Assembly: GCF_000143415.4 (NCBI RefSeq)
Contig: NW_003314262.1
Coordinates: forward strand, 4,040,021 to 4,104,020
Reading direction: 5' to 3'
Length of the DNA stretch: 64,000 nt
Origin: Selaginella moellendorffii
Lineage: Eukaryota; Streptophyta; Lycopodiopsida; Selaginellales; Selaginellaceae
Shown in pieces: positions 1 through 11,729 of this stretch; within the stretch, counting starts at the first letter, position 1; each line of letters starts with the position of its first letter. The notes under the pieces are model-generated. The model did not search any database, was not told the DNA's origin, and saw only the letters and a list, made by a program, of their open reading frames with translations. A program made the position numbers and the translations under genes.

Positions 1-440
1 GCTTTGGAAGTCTCTCTGATTATGCAAAAGCCATGGCTCAACATATGCAAGGTGAATCTTCCCCACAATACCAATATAGGAGGAAGTATAAAAGAAATCA
101 TTATGTTGATGATGAGGCAAAAAAAAGTTAATTGCATCCTTACATAAAATGGAAAGCTTGTTATATGTTAGATGTTAGTGAAAGTGTCAAATATCAGTAA
201 AATTGTCAAGTGTCAGTGTCAGTGTCAGATACCATAATTGCAGATTATCATTCTCACCTGTCACCATCACTTTGTAGCGCTTGTGTGTTGCCATTTCTTC
301 CTTCAACATTTTGTAAATAATTGTATATGATATGATAGCACCTTCTAGAACAAGGTATGTTACCTACAACTAATATCATTTTATTATATTTTTTCTTTTA
401 ATAGTGATAATACTATAGTATAGTAAAGTAATTCTAGATC

Positions 441-1022
441 TTACATTCCACTATAGAGTGGCCTAAAAACCCCATATTTTGCACTAGCCAATACAGTGTT
501 TCCTAAGGGGATGTTGTTCCTCATCATGAAGCGATAGTGGGTATGTGTCCGTAACTCATTTTTTAATCTATTGTACATCCACACATGCATCTTTTCCAGA
601 CCCGCTGTTAGGCAATTCCTACAGTGCTCAAGAAAAGTTTGTAAACCCATAGAGCCATTTGTCTTGTCCAACAAAAAGTCGCATATTGGACACCGAATGT
701 AATAGTGTTCTGTACTTTCAAATAGTCTTGCCATGTCAAGAGCAAGATCTTGCAAAAACATGTGGCATTGCTCTTGAAGCACTAGAGGCAATCCCTCTTT
801 AATAACAAGATCCGAAATTTCACATATAGGGAGCTCTAGTTCAACTTCACTAGAGCCCTCAACAGAAAAAGGATTGTTATATGGAGGTGAAGGTGGAATG
901 TTGGTAGAACTTGGGGATGGAGGTGGAGATTGATATGAAATGCTGGGGGGCCAAGTACGATTAGCAATGAGTCTCCTTTGAGCCATTTCAATATAAACTT
1001 CTAAGGAGCTCAAGGAGAACAA
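441..1022 (-). CDS. hypothetical 193-aa protein with a possible zinc-binding motif
   Basis: An uninterrupted reading frame with a proline/serine-rich stretch at about residues 25-55 and a Cys/His cluster near residues 110-137 of the form CPIC...H-C-R-N-C, which could bind one zinc. I do not recognise the family. It lies in the repeat block, so it may be a fragment of a transposon or a degenerate gene. No introns were assigned. A second minus-strand ORF at 1597-1860 (87 aa, low complexity) has no recognisable feature. Confidence 0.3.
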   Translation of the reverse strand: MFSLSSLEVYIEMAQRRLIANRTWPPSISYQSPPPSPSSTNIPPSPPYNNPFSVEGSSEVELELPICEISDLVIKEGLPLVLQEQCHMFLQDLALDMARLFESTEHYYIRCPICDFLLDKTNGSMGLQTFLEHCRNCLTAGLEKMHVWMYNRLKNELRTHTHYRFMMRNNIPLGNTVLASAKYGVFRPLYSGM

Positions 1023-2852
1023 AAAACCTACAATGACTATACCTTTTCTAGATAGTTTATATACTAAGTTTTAGTCTTGGGAATGAGGTTTATTTATTAT
1101 GACACTGACAATACTCAGATTCTTTAAATGGCAGTCTTGGAAATGGGGCTTCATAATCATAGCTTTCTTGCAAACATAAGAGCTTCTAGAATTTTAGATT
1201 ATCGTGTATACATATGCTAGGTTGTTTGTTCAGGAGGGTTGTAACTTCTCTTTTTATATCATTTGTAGATAGGGGCATATTATCTTTTATAAGCTAGGTG
1301 ACAAGGCCGATGTGAAGGAGAGCTCGCTCTTGGCCGAGGATCACCAAGCAAGTGAAGCACTACACTGGGAGGCCTCGAAAGATGAAAAGTTGATTCTTTG
1401 ATGTGATATTACTTTTGAGTCTTTCGAAAGATTTTGATTTCTTTTATCATTATTTACAAACAATTCCCAAAAACTTTTAATGAGGATTCACTGCAAAATA
1501 TACCTTGGTCTTATCATATGAGAGGATTGCGATATAGGCAACCAATAGAGTTTTTAATATGAATTAATATGTAAATTACAAATGTCATGGAAAGTGTTAT
1601 GGAGTAGATTTCTTGGTGCTTTCCGTTGTGTTATTCATTTCTTCATTTCTCTTGTTCTGGACTATTGTTTCAGAAGTAACAGGAGCATTTTTATCAATCG
1701 TGATAGTAGTCTCCACATTCCCAAATGGGTAATAAGGACCAGGAGTGTAATATGGAGATTGTGGTAGTGAAACAAAATTAACATTCTCACATTCCTTTGC
1801 ACTACAACTCTTACTCACAGATTTTATATTTTCCTTGCTTCCCATCTTCTCAAGAACCATAAAAAATCTTTTGAATGAAGGAATAGTATCTACAGTTGTA
1901 AAAGTATTTAAAATATTAAATAGTCAAATCAAATATGACAGCTGTAACAGTTGTCATAATAAAATAATATAATTTTATAAAAGATAGGTTCTCATGAATT
2001 CTCATAAAATTTTAATATTTTAAAGTTTGTTAGAACCTTCATTTATTCAATTTAGATCTCCTTTGTAATATTTCTTATTGACTATGTTGACTTGAGTTGA
2101 CTTGTGTTGAATTGAGCTCAACTCAACTTTGGACCATCTCTCTATAATCCACTATTACCGTTGGATCTGATGGAGAAAAAAAGGAGGAGAAAGAGATAAT
2201 AGCACTTTAAACTCCCGTGCTCAAGTGCCATAGTAAGATTAATTATGAGCTTGTCAAATAGCAATAATACTCTTCCATACCACCCATAATCAGGGTTGCC
2301 TATGAAGGTGAATTGCCTAGCTTGAGTGACTTCATGGCAAGAAATGATGTTTTCTTTATAATTTGATATAAAGATTCAAATACCCTTACTTTAGTGGCTA
2401 TTTTATACTTATATATTCCTTTTACTCCCAAATATCACCTTATCTAATCCCAAAATCACATAATCCCCTTTAATTTCCATATTATAGCCCGTTGTAATAT
2501 ACTATATTTTAAATAGCCACCAATTAATAGGAATTGAACTCATGTCATTTACTTTGATAATACATGTAATGCAACTTATCTTTCTCCATTTAAAACAATT
2601 AAAAATGGGCCACTCCTTAATAAAAATCCTTCAATATTTATTTTATCCCAATTTATTCATAAAGATTCCCAATGATAATGTATCTAAATCTTATTATATG
2701 TATATGCTACAGTGTATCAGTATGAATAGTAGAATAATAAAAATTTATTTGTCATTTTAATTTTTTAAATAAATCTTGATATTAAAATATATAAAATATA
2801 AATTTATGGTACTTTAAAAACTTCAAAATTATATCTAGCAATAGAAATAGTA

Positions 2853-3674
2853 ATGAATTTGCTTTATATTATATTGTGTTTTCTTCCAATATATGTTATA
2901 GCTAAACCAAAATTTGGAAGATTTGGAATTTTAAATCCTCAAGATATAGCTAAGATAGCTACAATATTTGGAAAATTAATATCTAAATTAAATGAAAAAG
3001 ATCAATACTCTGCTGAATTTTCAGATGGTGAGCTAATTAATACTTCTGCAGGAATAATAGATTTCAGAATCAAAATAATATATGAATGTACAAAAGAAGA
3101 AACTTTTAGAGGTAGTAGTTTAATAGCTGGTTTTGAAAGGCTTTTCTATCAAAATATTAATGAATTACAAATTAATTGTCCTGCATCCTTTGAAAATGAA
3201 AATATAGGATATTCTATACAATATAACTTAATTCAAGAATGGTTATTTCCTAATAGTTTAAAAAAAAATTATAATTATACTCTCAATTCGGTATGTTTTC
3301 TTAAGCAGCATACACTATATAATCCACAAAAACTTTATCAAGATGAATATTTAATTTCTCCTAATGGAAAAGTTATTTTAATGGTTACATCAAATTGTCA
3401 AGTTGTTCTTTTCTTCAAAAATCAAAAAATATGGGAAACAGAAAGTCCTATGAAATATAATTATATTTGTGTATTAAAACTTCAAAATGATGGTAACCTT
3501 GTTTTGTATAGTAATAAAAGAGTATTATGGGCAACTAATAAATATTGTTTAAATAAACCTAATTGTATTATTCCTTCATATTTAACAATTAAAAATGATT
3601 GTAGTATAGTGATTTTCTTGGCACATTATCCAAACATTATTTGGTGGATATTACACAGTAAGTATTTATGTTAA
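2853..3674 (+). CDS. secreted protein with C-terminal bulb-type (GNA-like) lectin domain
   Basis: Single uninterrupted 273-aa ORF, strongly AT-biased. Residues 1-17 are a hydrophobic signal peptide ending near Ala17-Lys18, so the product is probably secreted. Residues about 20-150 match nothing I recognise. Residues about 165-265 look like a bulb-type lectin beta-prism: one subdomain has the complete mannose-site pattern QxDxNxVxY (QNDGNLVLY), while the flanking subdomains keep only degenerate versions. Eight or more cysteines could form disulfides in the secretory pathway. The family binds mannose; that this copy does so is inference. There is no kinase or S-locus domain. The lack of introns and the extreme AT content differ from the spliced genes after 11.6 kb. 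It may be a plant gene in an AT-rich region, a transferred gene, or foreign sequence from an AT-rich microbe. Confidence 0.65.
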   Translation: MNLLYIILCFLPIYVIAKPKFGRFGILNPQDIAKIATIFGKLISKLNEKDQYSAEFSDGELINTSAGIIDFRIKIIYECTKEETFRGSSLIAGFERLFYQNINELQINCPASFENENIGYSIQYNLIQEWLFPNSLKKNYNYTLNSVCFLKQHTLYNPQKLYQDEYLISPNGKVILMVTSNCQVVLFFKNQKIWETESPMKYNYICVLKLQNDGNLVLYSNKRVLWATNKYCLNKPNCIIPSYLTIKNDCSIVIFLAHYPNIIWWILHSKYLC

Positions 3675-4560
3675 TATTTTAGCCATCTTACATTAATACA
3701 CTTACGGTATTATTTCTGATATATTTTTCAAAAACTTTAGAGTTTTCCCATTTACAATTTAAATATAATTTTAAAACAAAATCAGTATTGTTTGCTAGAA
3801 ATTTATGCTATTTATATTGAAAGTATATAACTAAACACTTCTAGAATATTATAATCAGATATCAAATAAATTTTACCATCAGTGAGAGTGTGTGTGTATG
3901 TGTGTCTAAAAATTAATAATATTTGAATAGTGGTTAATAAAATTTGAAGAGCTTCATCAATCCAAAAATCCTAATTATCATAAGTGGAAGGTGTTTTTTG
4001 TTGTAAATCAACATACCATGAAGTTAGGCATTAATGCTACTATAATCATGGAGTCGTCCATATCGTAAAACTAATCCTCCACCACCTTATAGTGATTCAC
4101 TCCCTTGAAGACTGATGGGGGCTTTGGTTTGTACTTGGGAACTGCTTGAGGGAGTGATTCCACTTTGGTTTGTTCGACCTTGTTTGGTTTTGCCAGTCCC
4201 TACCGAAGGGTCCCACCTTCTGAGTTGCTGGCATCCGTAGTCTTTCGCTTTTTCTTTCGCTTCTCATCACGCTTTAGCTTGCATACAAGAGTCTCTAGCA
4301 GGGCATTGGTCTATGCTAATTGTCCTTCTAAAACATCCAATCGAGCCTTGGATGACCGAACCTCGCCACCGGACTCCTGTTTGGAAGTTTCCTCACTAGA
4401 GTCCTCCTCATGCAAGGATTCCTCATCCATAGCTTCTTGTTTGACCAGAGGCTCTAGCTCTGGCAGAGGTTCTGTCTCTGCTTTGGTTTGTTTACGCCCA
4501 TCTCTCAGCAATCTACCTCTATCCTTTGCTAAAACTAAGGAAAAGGCTCCGATACCAAAT

Positions 4561-5283
4561 TGTAAGCCACAAAATTTTCCTTTCCAATTTGCCAACTTAC
4601 CTCGTCTATCCGACTAACACTGCCTTGGCTTTTGCTAAGTTCCCTTGCCAAGGTTCCCACCTATTGTATCAGCTCCTACTTGGTCCTACTTGGTTTTAAC
4701 TACTCACTATATGAGCAACGAAGCGTTAACCATCCATCCATGGATTCCCAAATCTCTCCCAATCCCCCTCCCCAAGTTAGACTTGACTTAAGGTTCGGCT
4801 ACACTCCCTACAAGCATAAGCAACCAAGCACACCAAGCCTCCAGGTTCTTAACATCCCTTGGTACAACAAGACTTGATCATAGGACCTTCTAAATCCCAA
4901 GCCTTGGGGGCAACACTTACTTCAGGACACCGAGGCAAAACATTGTAGCCTAACGGCCTGGTATGGGTACCTTTACCCCCCCCCCCCCCACTTCCATCCC
5001 GAAGGGGAGGTCCAAGCCCCTAGGAAGGGCGAGGACCAATGAGCCACAAGGTACTCAAGTGGGGCACCACTTCACATGAGCCGAGAGCACTGCAGTCGGT
5101 TTCCCTTTTGGGAGTGGGAGCTGTTTTTGAGCACTTCCTTGGGTGGTCCCTCCGGCACCACCTGAGTCCATGCTCACTCCCACCCAACGCCCCTCGGCCC
5201 CAATCTCAACCTCAAGTTAGTTTGGAGAGTTCCTTCAAGATTGATTCCTGGACCTCACTATCCTTACTATACTTCTAGAAACA
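4561..5283 (-). repeat. long terminal repeat, copy 1
   Basis: A 723-base LTR. On the minus strand it begins TGTTTCTAGAAG and ends GGCTTACA, so it has the TG...CA termini of a retroviral-type LTR. It aligns by eye along its length with 6838-7556 and over its first 300 plus-strand bases with 5960-6262. It contains a C-run at about 4977-4989. Confidence 0.7.
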
Positions 5284-5329
5284 CCCCCCCCTCGGGAGAC
5301 GCGCGCTTTGGGCTTTCACCCTTTGACTT

Positions 5330-5600
5330 GTATTAGTATTCGGACTCGGTCTCAGACTCGATCTCGAACCCCACTTCGGACTCGGTCTTGGACTCAATCT
5401 CGAACCCGATCTCGGACTCGACTTTGGACTCGATCTCAGACTTGGTCTTGGACTTGATTCAGATCTCGGACTCTGTCTCAAACTCAGTCTTGAACTCAGT
5501 CTCAAACTTGGTCTCCGATTCGGCTTGATCTTAGACTCTATCTCGAACTCGGTCTCAGAGTCGGTCTTGGACTCAATCTCAAACTTGGTCCCATCCGATG
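5330..5600. repeat. imperfect 12-base minisatellite (tcggactcggtc-like)
   Basis: About twenty degenerate copies of a roughly 12-base unit such as TCGGACTCGGTC. On the minus strand it encodes repetitive Ser/Arg/Pro or Glu/Ser/Lys runs, probably part of the 3' internal region of the LTR element. A second array of GTAGGA/GTGGGA hexamers runs from about 5670 to 5748. Confidence 0.75.
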
Positions 5601-5959
5601 AACTCTTTGTTATTTTAGTCATGCTTTCGGGGATCCTTTAGCCTACGACACCTCAAGGAGTTGGTTCCTTACAAGTAGGAGTGGGAGTAGGAGTAGGAGT
5701 GGGAGCAGGAGTAGGAGCGGGAGTGGGAGTAGGAGTAGGAGTAGATGGCTATAGTTGCAACATTAATAATCACTTTTAATATATCATAAAAAACCTTGTC
5801 CATCATCTATTAAAAATTTGTTAGGGCATTGTTCAAACTAAATGGCATCATAAAGAACTTGTACAAACTAAATGATGTATAAAAAATAGTTTTAAGAAAT
5901 ATCCTCCTCATCCATTGGCATTTATTACTATCCAAAAGTAAAATCTAACTTGGTAAACT

Positions 5960-6262
5960 AACTATAAGCTACAAATTTTCATTTTCTAATTTGCCAACTT
6001 ACTTCATCTATCCGACCATCTTTGTTTTGGCTTCAATTAAATTTCCTCACCAATGTTCCCATCTATTATATCAACTCTTACTTGGACTTATTTGGATTCA
6101 ACTATTCATTACGTATGTAAGTCATCCATCTACGGATTCCTAAATTCTATCTCAATCCCCCTCCTTGGGTTAGATTGGATATAAAGTTCAACTACACTCC
6201 CTACAAGCATAAGTAATCAAGCATACTAATCTTTTAAATTCCTAATATTCTTTAGTACAACA
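5960..6262 (-). repeat. partial LTR, copy 2
   Basis: Roughly 300 bases resembling the PBS-proximal part of the LTR at 4561-4870, with many substitutions. The homologous stretch stops at about 6262, where another short LTR element begins. No flanking internal sequence is evident, so this is a truncated remnant. Confidence 0.6.
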
Positions 6263-6264
6263 AA

Positions 6265-6836
6265 ATTTAAGCAACAAAAAAGAACGACTCGAGAAATGAT
6301 CTATAAGGGTTTAAATATAGAGGGAAAGAGCCTATGAACAAAAGCACACCCTGTTTTTAATCAGTTAAACATCCTTGGGTTTAAATAATATTAGGTTGGG
6401 CAACCTTTTGAGAAGTCCAAATTTAAGAGTTTACATTTGGTATTAGAGAGATCTTGAGTCCAACTCTATTGGTTGGCTTAAGGGAATCACACCACATGTT
6501 GATTAACATCTGTTAGGTCTAATATACTTCAACTGAACTCAACTCGAGGGGTAGGATGGTAAGAGAGTGAGGTTTTCAGAGGGTTGTAGCTCTTAACTTT
6601 TGTTCAGAAGGGTGTGAATTTGCAGGGAAGCATGGTGGATTGTAAACAACCAAAGAGAATCACTTAAGAGACAATCTATAAGAGTTAAAATATAAAAGGA
6701 AAATGCCCATCAACAAAAATACACCCCCTTTTCTAATTGGTTAAGGGTTTTAGGATACTTGGGGTTAAGCATTCTTAGGTTTGAATAATAATTGATTAGG
6801 TGGCCTCCTTAGAAGTCTAAATTTAAGAGTTTTCAT
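6265..6836 (+). mobile_element. miniature LTR element (TRIM-like), non-coding
   Basis: Two similar blocks, about 6265-6435 and 6641-6835, both end in TTTACA or TTTTCA. The first is followed after two bases by TGGTATTAGAG, close to the plant initiator Met-tRNA primer site (TGGTATCAGAGC). The 200-base interior has no ORF. This layout, short LTRs plus a PBS and a non-coding interior, fits a terminal-repeat retrotransposon in miniature. Confidence 0.5.
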
Positions 6837-6837
6837 T

Positions 6838-7556
6838 AATTATAAACTATATATTTATTTTTCCAATTTGCTAGTTTACCTCGTTTATCTGACCACCACT
6901 GTCTTAACCTTAGTTAAATTCTCTAGCCAAGGTTCCTACCTATTGTACCAACTTCTACTTGGTCCTACTTAGTTTCAACTACTTATTGCATGAACAACAA
7001 AGTGTTAGCCATCCATCCACAGATTCCTAAATTCTTTCTACATCCCTTTCCCTAGATTAAACTAAATTTAAGGTTTGGTTAACTCCCCACAAGTACAAAC
7101 AGCCAAACACACCAAGCCTCTAGATTCCTAACATCCCTTGGTGCAACAAAACTTAATTATGGATTAAATCCCAAGCCTTTAGTGCATCACTTGTTTCAAG
7201 ACCCCAAAGGGAAACACCGTGGCCTAATAACCCAATATGGGTATCTCTACTCCCTCACTTCCATCCCAAAGGGAAAGCCCAAGCCCTTAAGAAGGAGTGA
7301 GGACTAATGAACCGCAAAGTACTTAAGTACGGCACCATTCTATATGAGTCAAGAGCACTACAATTAATTAGAGTGAGTTACTTTTAAGAACTTTTTTGGG
7401 TAGCCTCTTTAACACCACCCGAGTCCATGCTCACTCCTATCAAAGCCCCTAACCCCCAATCTCAACCTCAAGTCAGTTTGGAAGCATTATGAGAGAGTTC
7501 CTTCAAAATTGGCTCATAAACTTCACTATCCTTATTATACTTTTTGGAGCTTATAC
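6838..7556 (-). repeat. long terminal repeat, copy 3
   Basis: Aligns by eye with the whole 4561-5283 LTR, including the segment with ACATCCCTTGGTRCAACAA and the region around CACCCGAGTCCATGCTCACTCC. It is more AT-rich than copy 1, as expected after C-to-T decay of methylated repeats. It looks like a solo LTR. From 7557 to 7920 I see nothing recognisable. Confidence 0.65.
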
Positions 7557-7920
7557 TTTCCATAAATAATCAATGGGACTGAAATAGGACTAACACAAGT
7601 TGCATAATAGCAAGAGTATTTGGCAAATACAGTAAGCTATCATTTGGTGATATTGAGGGACAGACAAAACCCCTAAGTATGCTTAGCTAATAGTATATAG
7701 GAATTTCATCCTTATGCTAGTTTAGTCTAAGTACACTCAAAATCCCAATTAATTCTACTACCACAAAAGGGACTGATAAAGATTCTAACAATATTGATTG
7801 CTTACCGTTGTAGCAATAAAGAAAGAATATTTAAAAGGACTAGCCAATAGGTAATTTTTGATACCCGCAATCACACTCGCGACAATACACCTAAGGATTT
7901 TGAGATTTTCAAATATCACA

Positions 7921-9303
7921 TGTAATGCATGTGATCATTGGATGAGATTTGGATACACTGTCACTATGGATTTTTAGAACTTTAGGGGATAAATAGAAAT
8001 AAAATAACCATTAAGGGCTCTCTTATCAAGTAATTACCCTTTTTCCAGTTAGCTTAAGGGGAGAGAGATAAGGTGCTATATATGTGATATCGGAGCAAAT
8101 GACACAGGTTCAATTTCCATTAATTAGTGGCTACTTTAAAAAAATTTAATATATCCTTGAGCAAGGTATATTCCTATCCCTAAATTTGAAATCGTATGTA
8201 ATAGGCATCCATGCGTATGTCTTTCCTCTTGGTGGAGCATCCACGGACAAAGATATCCACTGTAAGACTGTAGTATGGGTAGATGACAAGTTGCTTTATA
8301 TGAAATACTTGGTTTACACAATAGAAGAATTGGTAGATTCAGTGTAGAAATGGAGGTGTTTATTCCCCTTGTCTTAGTAAAGGTTGTTAGTCAATAATCA
8401 ATAAGGACATTGACATCTCTGAAAGGGGGGTGAATGGAAGGATTGGTATAGTTAGTCTACACAATAAAAGAATTGATAGATTCAATGTGGAAATGGAAGT
8501 GTTAATTCCCCTTGACTCAATAAAGGTTGTTAGTCAATAATCAATGAAGACATTGACATCTTTAAAAGGGGGGTGAATATAGCGTATGTGATCATGGGAT
8601 GAGATTTAGATATACTATCACCGTGGATCTTTAGAACCTTGGCTAGAAATAGCCATTAAAGGCTCTCTCATCAAGCAATTATCCTTTTTCCAATTGGCTT
8701 AAGGGGAGAGAGATAAAGTGTGTTACATGTGGTATCAGAGCAAATGGCATAGGTTCGATTCTCATTAATTAGTGGCTACTTAAAAAAATATAATATACCC
8801 TTGAGTAAGATATATTTCTACCCCTAAATTTGAAATCGTGTGTATTGGGCATCCATACATACGTCCTTCTTCTTGGTGGAGCATCCACGGACGAAAGTAT
8901 CCACCATAGGACTATAGTACAGGTAGATGACTAGTTATATCACATGGAATAATTTGTCTATACAATGGAAGAACAATAGTCCATAAAAGACATTGACATC
9001 TCTAAAGGGGGGGTGAGTGTAGCACATGTGATCATGGGATGAGATTTAAATATACTATCACCGTGGATCTTTAGAATCTTGGGGGATAAATAAGAATAAA
9101 ATAGCCATTAAAGACATTGACATCTCTAAAGGGGGGGTGAGTGTAGCACATGTGATCATTGGATGAGATTTAAATATACTATCACCGTGGATCTTTAGAA
9201 TCTTGGGGGATAAATAAGAATAAAATAGCCATTAAAGGCTCTCTCATCAAACAATTGCCCCTTTTCCAGTTGGCTTAAGGAGAGAGAGATAAAGTGTCCT
9301 ACA
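7921..9303 (+). mobile_element. tandem array of TRIM-like miniature retrotransposons
   Basis: Four related LTRs lie in direct order: 7921-8082, 8574-8727, 9014-9111 (truncated) and 9138-9303. The clearest (8574-8727) starts TG, ends CA, and is followed after two bases by a perfect primer site TGGTATCAGAGC (8730-8741). Short non-coding interiors of about 250-480 bases end in polypurine tracts (AAAGGGGGG or AAAGGGGGGG at about 8565, 9004 and 9128) directly before the next LTR. The first interior also carries an internal duplication (about 8310-8440 and 8441-8573). Adjacent units share one LTR. Small ORFs here are chance reading frames. Confidence 0.65.
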
Positions 9304-9792
9304 ACACCTTTCTCCAACATCTTTTTGATATTTGTGTATAAAATTTTGATTTCCTTTGATGATTGATACCAAATAGGAACCTTGATTAAATGAGTATCTT
9401 TAGTTAAAATAGAATGACACATTGCAATTTTAGCCCTAAATAATAGATTGAAATTAAAGAGATAAAAAACCTCCTTTTTGAGCCAATCAATTACAAAGGC
9501 CGTTTGAGGGATCTAGAGAAGAATAGAAACACAAGAAGGAAACACAATAAAAAGTAATAGAGAGATAAAAGTGATGGAAATAGAAGTAAAAATAAAAGGA
9601 CAAAATGAAATAAAAGTGAAAGGAATGGAAGAATGATGAAATAAAGGGTTAAAGCTTTAAAGTTACTCTCAGCATAATTGCACTATAAATAATCTATACT
9701 AAGGATGACACTAAAAGCTTGATTTAGCACCACTTGTAATAATTGAAGCTTAAAATTGAGAACACCTATATGCACAACTAAGTTTGCTTCAT

Positions 9793-9878
<86 letters not shown>

Positions 9879-11514
9879 AACAGGCATTGTTATAAAGAAT
9901 GAAAATTAGTTCTACTACATAACATAACTATAAATGGCAATATGTGGCAATAAACTGAATGATAGAAGATAAACTCAAACCCATATCAACCAATATAAAG
10001 AGGATAATATAGGACTTTTTATTATAAAAACAAGTTTTATAAGTAAACATTGAATGAATTGGTGCTAAGTGAACCCTTTAATAGTACTTTTAAAAGATGA
10101 ATAGAAGAGTCATTAACTTATTTGTGCAAAAACCCTCCACTACTTATATAACTCTTTATTTCCTAAAAGAATTTTTATATTAAAACCTTTCCACCCAGCA
10201 TTGTTCTAACCAGTGCGAAACAGAAGAAAGAGTTAGATCGACAATGAATAAAACTCTAGCCACACCAACAAAACATTATTGATGCCAAGGCCTTCACTTA
10301 GGAAATAGAGGATGTTAATCCAGAAAACATCAACAATGCTGATATATATGGCTAACTTCATTACACATTTAGTAATGAATATTATGGCCACAACTATGTC
10401 CTCACCCCACAAGCAATAATAACATCAACTTTCATTAGAACAGGATCATCTCATACATAAATTAAAGATAAAGAACGTGCAATGACAAGTGGGAGAAGTG
10501 ATATCTCATAATATTGTGTTAAGTGAAGAGTATTATCAAGGGTGGTTAGGGCAAATGCATACAGAAGTCCTACAAGATTTTGATAAATCACTAACTACAA
10601 TATTCTTAATTTGATTTTCTCTAATATATTTGGCTTTATATGGAGTAAAAAGCTTTAGAAACAAATACCAAATTGTATAACTAATTCAGACAACTCTTGA
10701 TAAAGATGATACAATTGCTAAAAGACATCATTATAATTTTCAATATGTTCAAATGCATGCTTGAAGACATCTGGAAGAACGCTTCAATCCATATGAGTGC
10801 ATACACTCAAATTATTGTACTATTGCAATGCTATCCCTTGGAGATATATAGGAAACTTGCATAGATGCAGACATCATCCCAAGGATAATAAGTGGTAATC
10901 ACCGTAAAGTGATCAAATTAATGGTATACATCATCCCTAAGATTCCACAAAAGAACTCTAGTTAAACATAAGGATTGGCAACAAGAGTAAATTAAATTGC
11001 ACCACATGTCTTGAATTCTACTATCAATTGAGTTTGATTGTTTCGCTACAACCACATAACATTAAGCAATTGTATTTAAAGTCAAAGGAGGAGGAGGCTA
11101 TTACTCTATCATGAAGTCAAAATAAACCCTAAACAAAAATGAAAAACACATAAAAAAGAAATGGAAAAAGTTATAAAAATAAGAGAGACTTAGATAATGC
11201 AAAAATTAAATATAAACTAAAAGTACAAATCTAAGCATTCCTTAAGCACAATTATTATTACATCTACACCAATGTGAGTGCATTGAATTTAGAAATATGT
11301 ATATTCAATTAGGCCAAAAACTCTAGTTTATATATAGGAGCAAATGGTCCAAAATGAAGTTAATATAATAACTACCAAAAGAAGCTTTTGAAATAGATTG
11401 GTCATGTTTTGAGTGGTGAGGAACCTTAAAGAAGTGTAGCATAGTCTACCTTTTTTATTTTTAGTGCTGGATTATAGAAAATTTCCTAATACTTATATAT
11501 TGTATTTTATATTT

Positions 11515-11568
<54 letters not shown>

Positions 11569-11729
11569 ATATATATATATATATATATTGGTATTATTAG
11601 TCTAGTATATATAAATATCTTTTAGAATTTGAAGAAGGTACATTTTTTCAAGCATTATTTATCTTGAAAAAAAAAATTCGAGAGTCAGGATGGCTAGACC
11701 AAGGCGAAACATGTTGCCTGATTAAAAAC
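9304..11729. repeat. non-coding AT-rich stretch with microsatellites
   Basis: No gene structure was found between 9304 and 11729. A (TA)n tract at about 9796-9856 runs into (TG)n to about 9878. A (CT)n tract at about 11519-11562 is followed by (TA)n to about 11592. The rest is AT-rich without recognisable coding sequence. Confidence 0.75.

Larger units (their letters stand above)
4100..5600 (-). mobile_element. gypsy-like LTR retrotransposon fragment (LTR flanked by internal sequence on both sides)
   Basis: On the minus strand an LTR (4561-5283) is followed by a primer-binding-site-like sequence complementary to initiator Met-tRNA (4557-4545) and then a frame rich in Glu and Lys running to about 4170, which looks like the N-terminal part of a gag protein. 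On the LTR's other side a polypurine tract (G-run on the minus strand, 5292-5284) directly abuts the LTR's TG start. Internal sequence on both sides of one LTR implies a tandem or recombined element. The gag frame is broken; no protease, RT or integrase was seen. Region 3675-4100 holds nothing else recognisable. Confidence 0.6.
1..11640. other. AT-rich, repeat-rich, gene-poor block
   Basis: The first 11.6 kb is visibly AT-rich and almost free of spliced gene structure, unlike everything after it. It holds LTR fragments, short LTR elements, minisatellites and microsatellites, listed separately. From 1 to 440 and from 1861 to 2852 I see only AT-rich sequence with short chance ORFs. The change to GC-balanced gene space is sharp, just after a CT/TA microsatellite at 11519-11592. 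Confidence 0.8.

Noticed and set aside
8136-8321. 61-aa minus-strand ORF inside the TRIM array
   Set aside because: It lies in a non-coding element interior and recurs with stops in the next unit.
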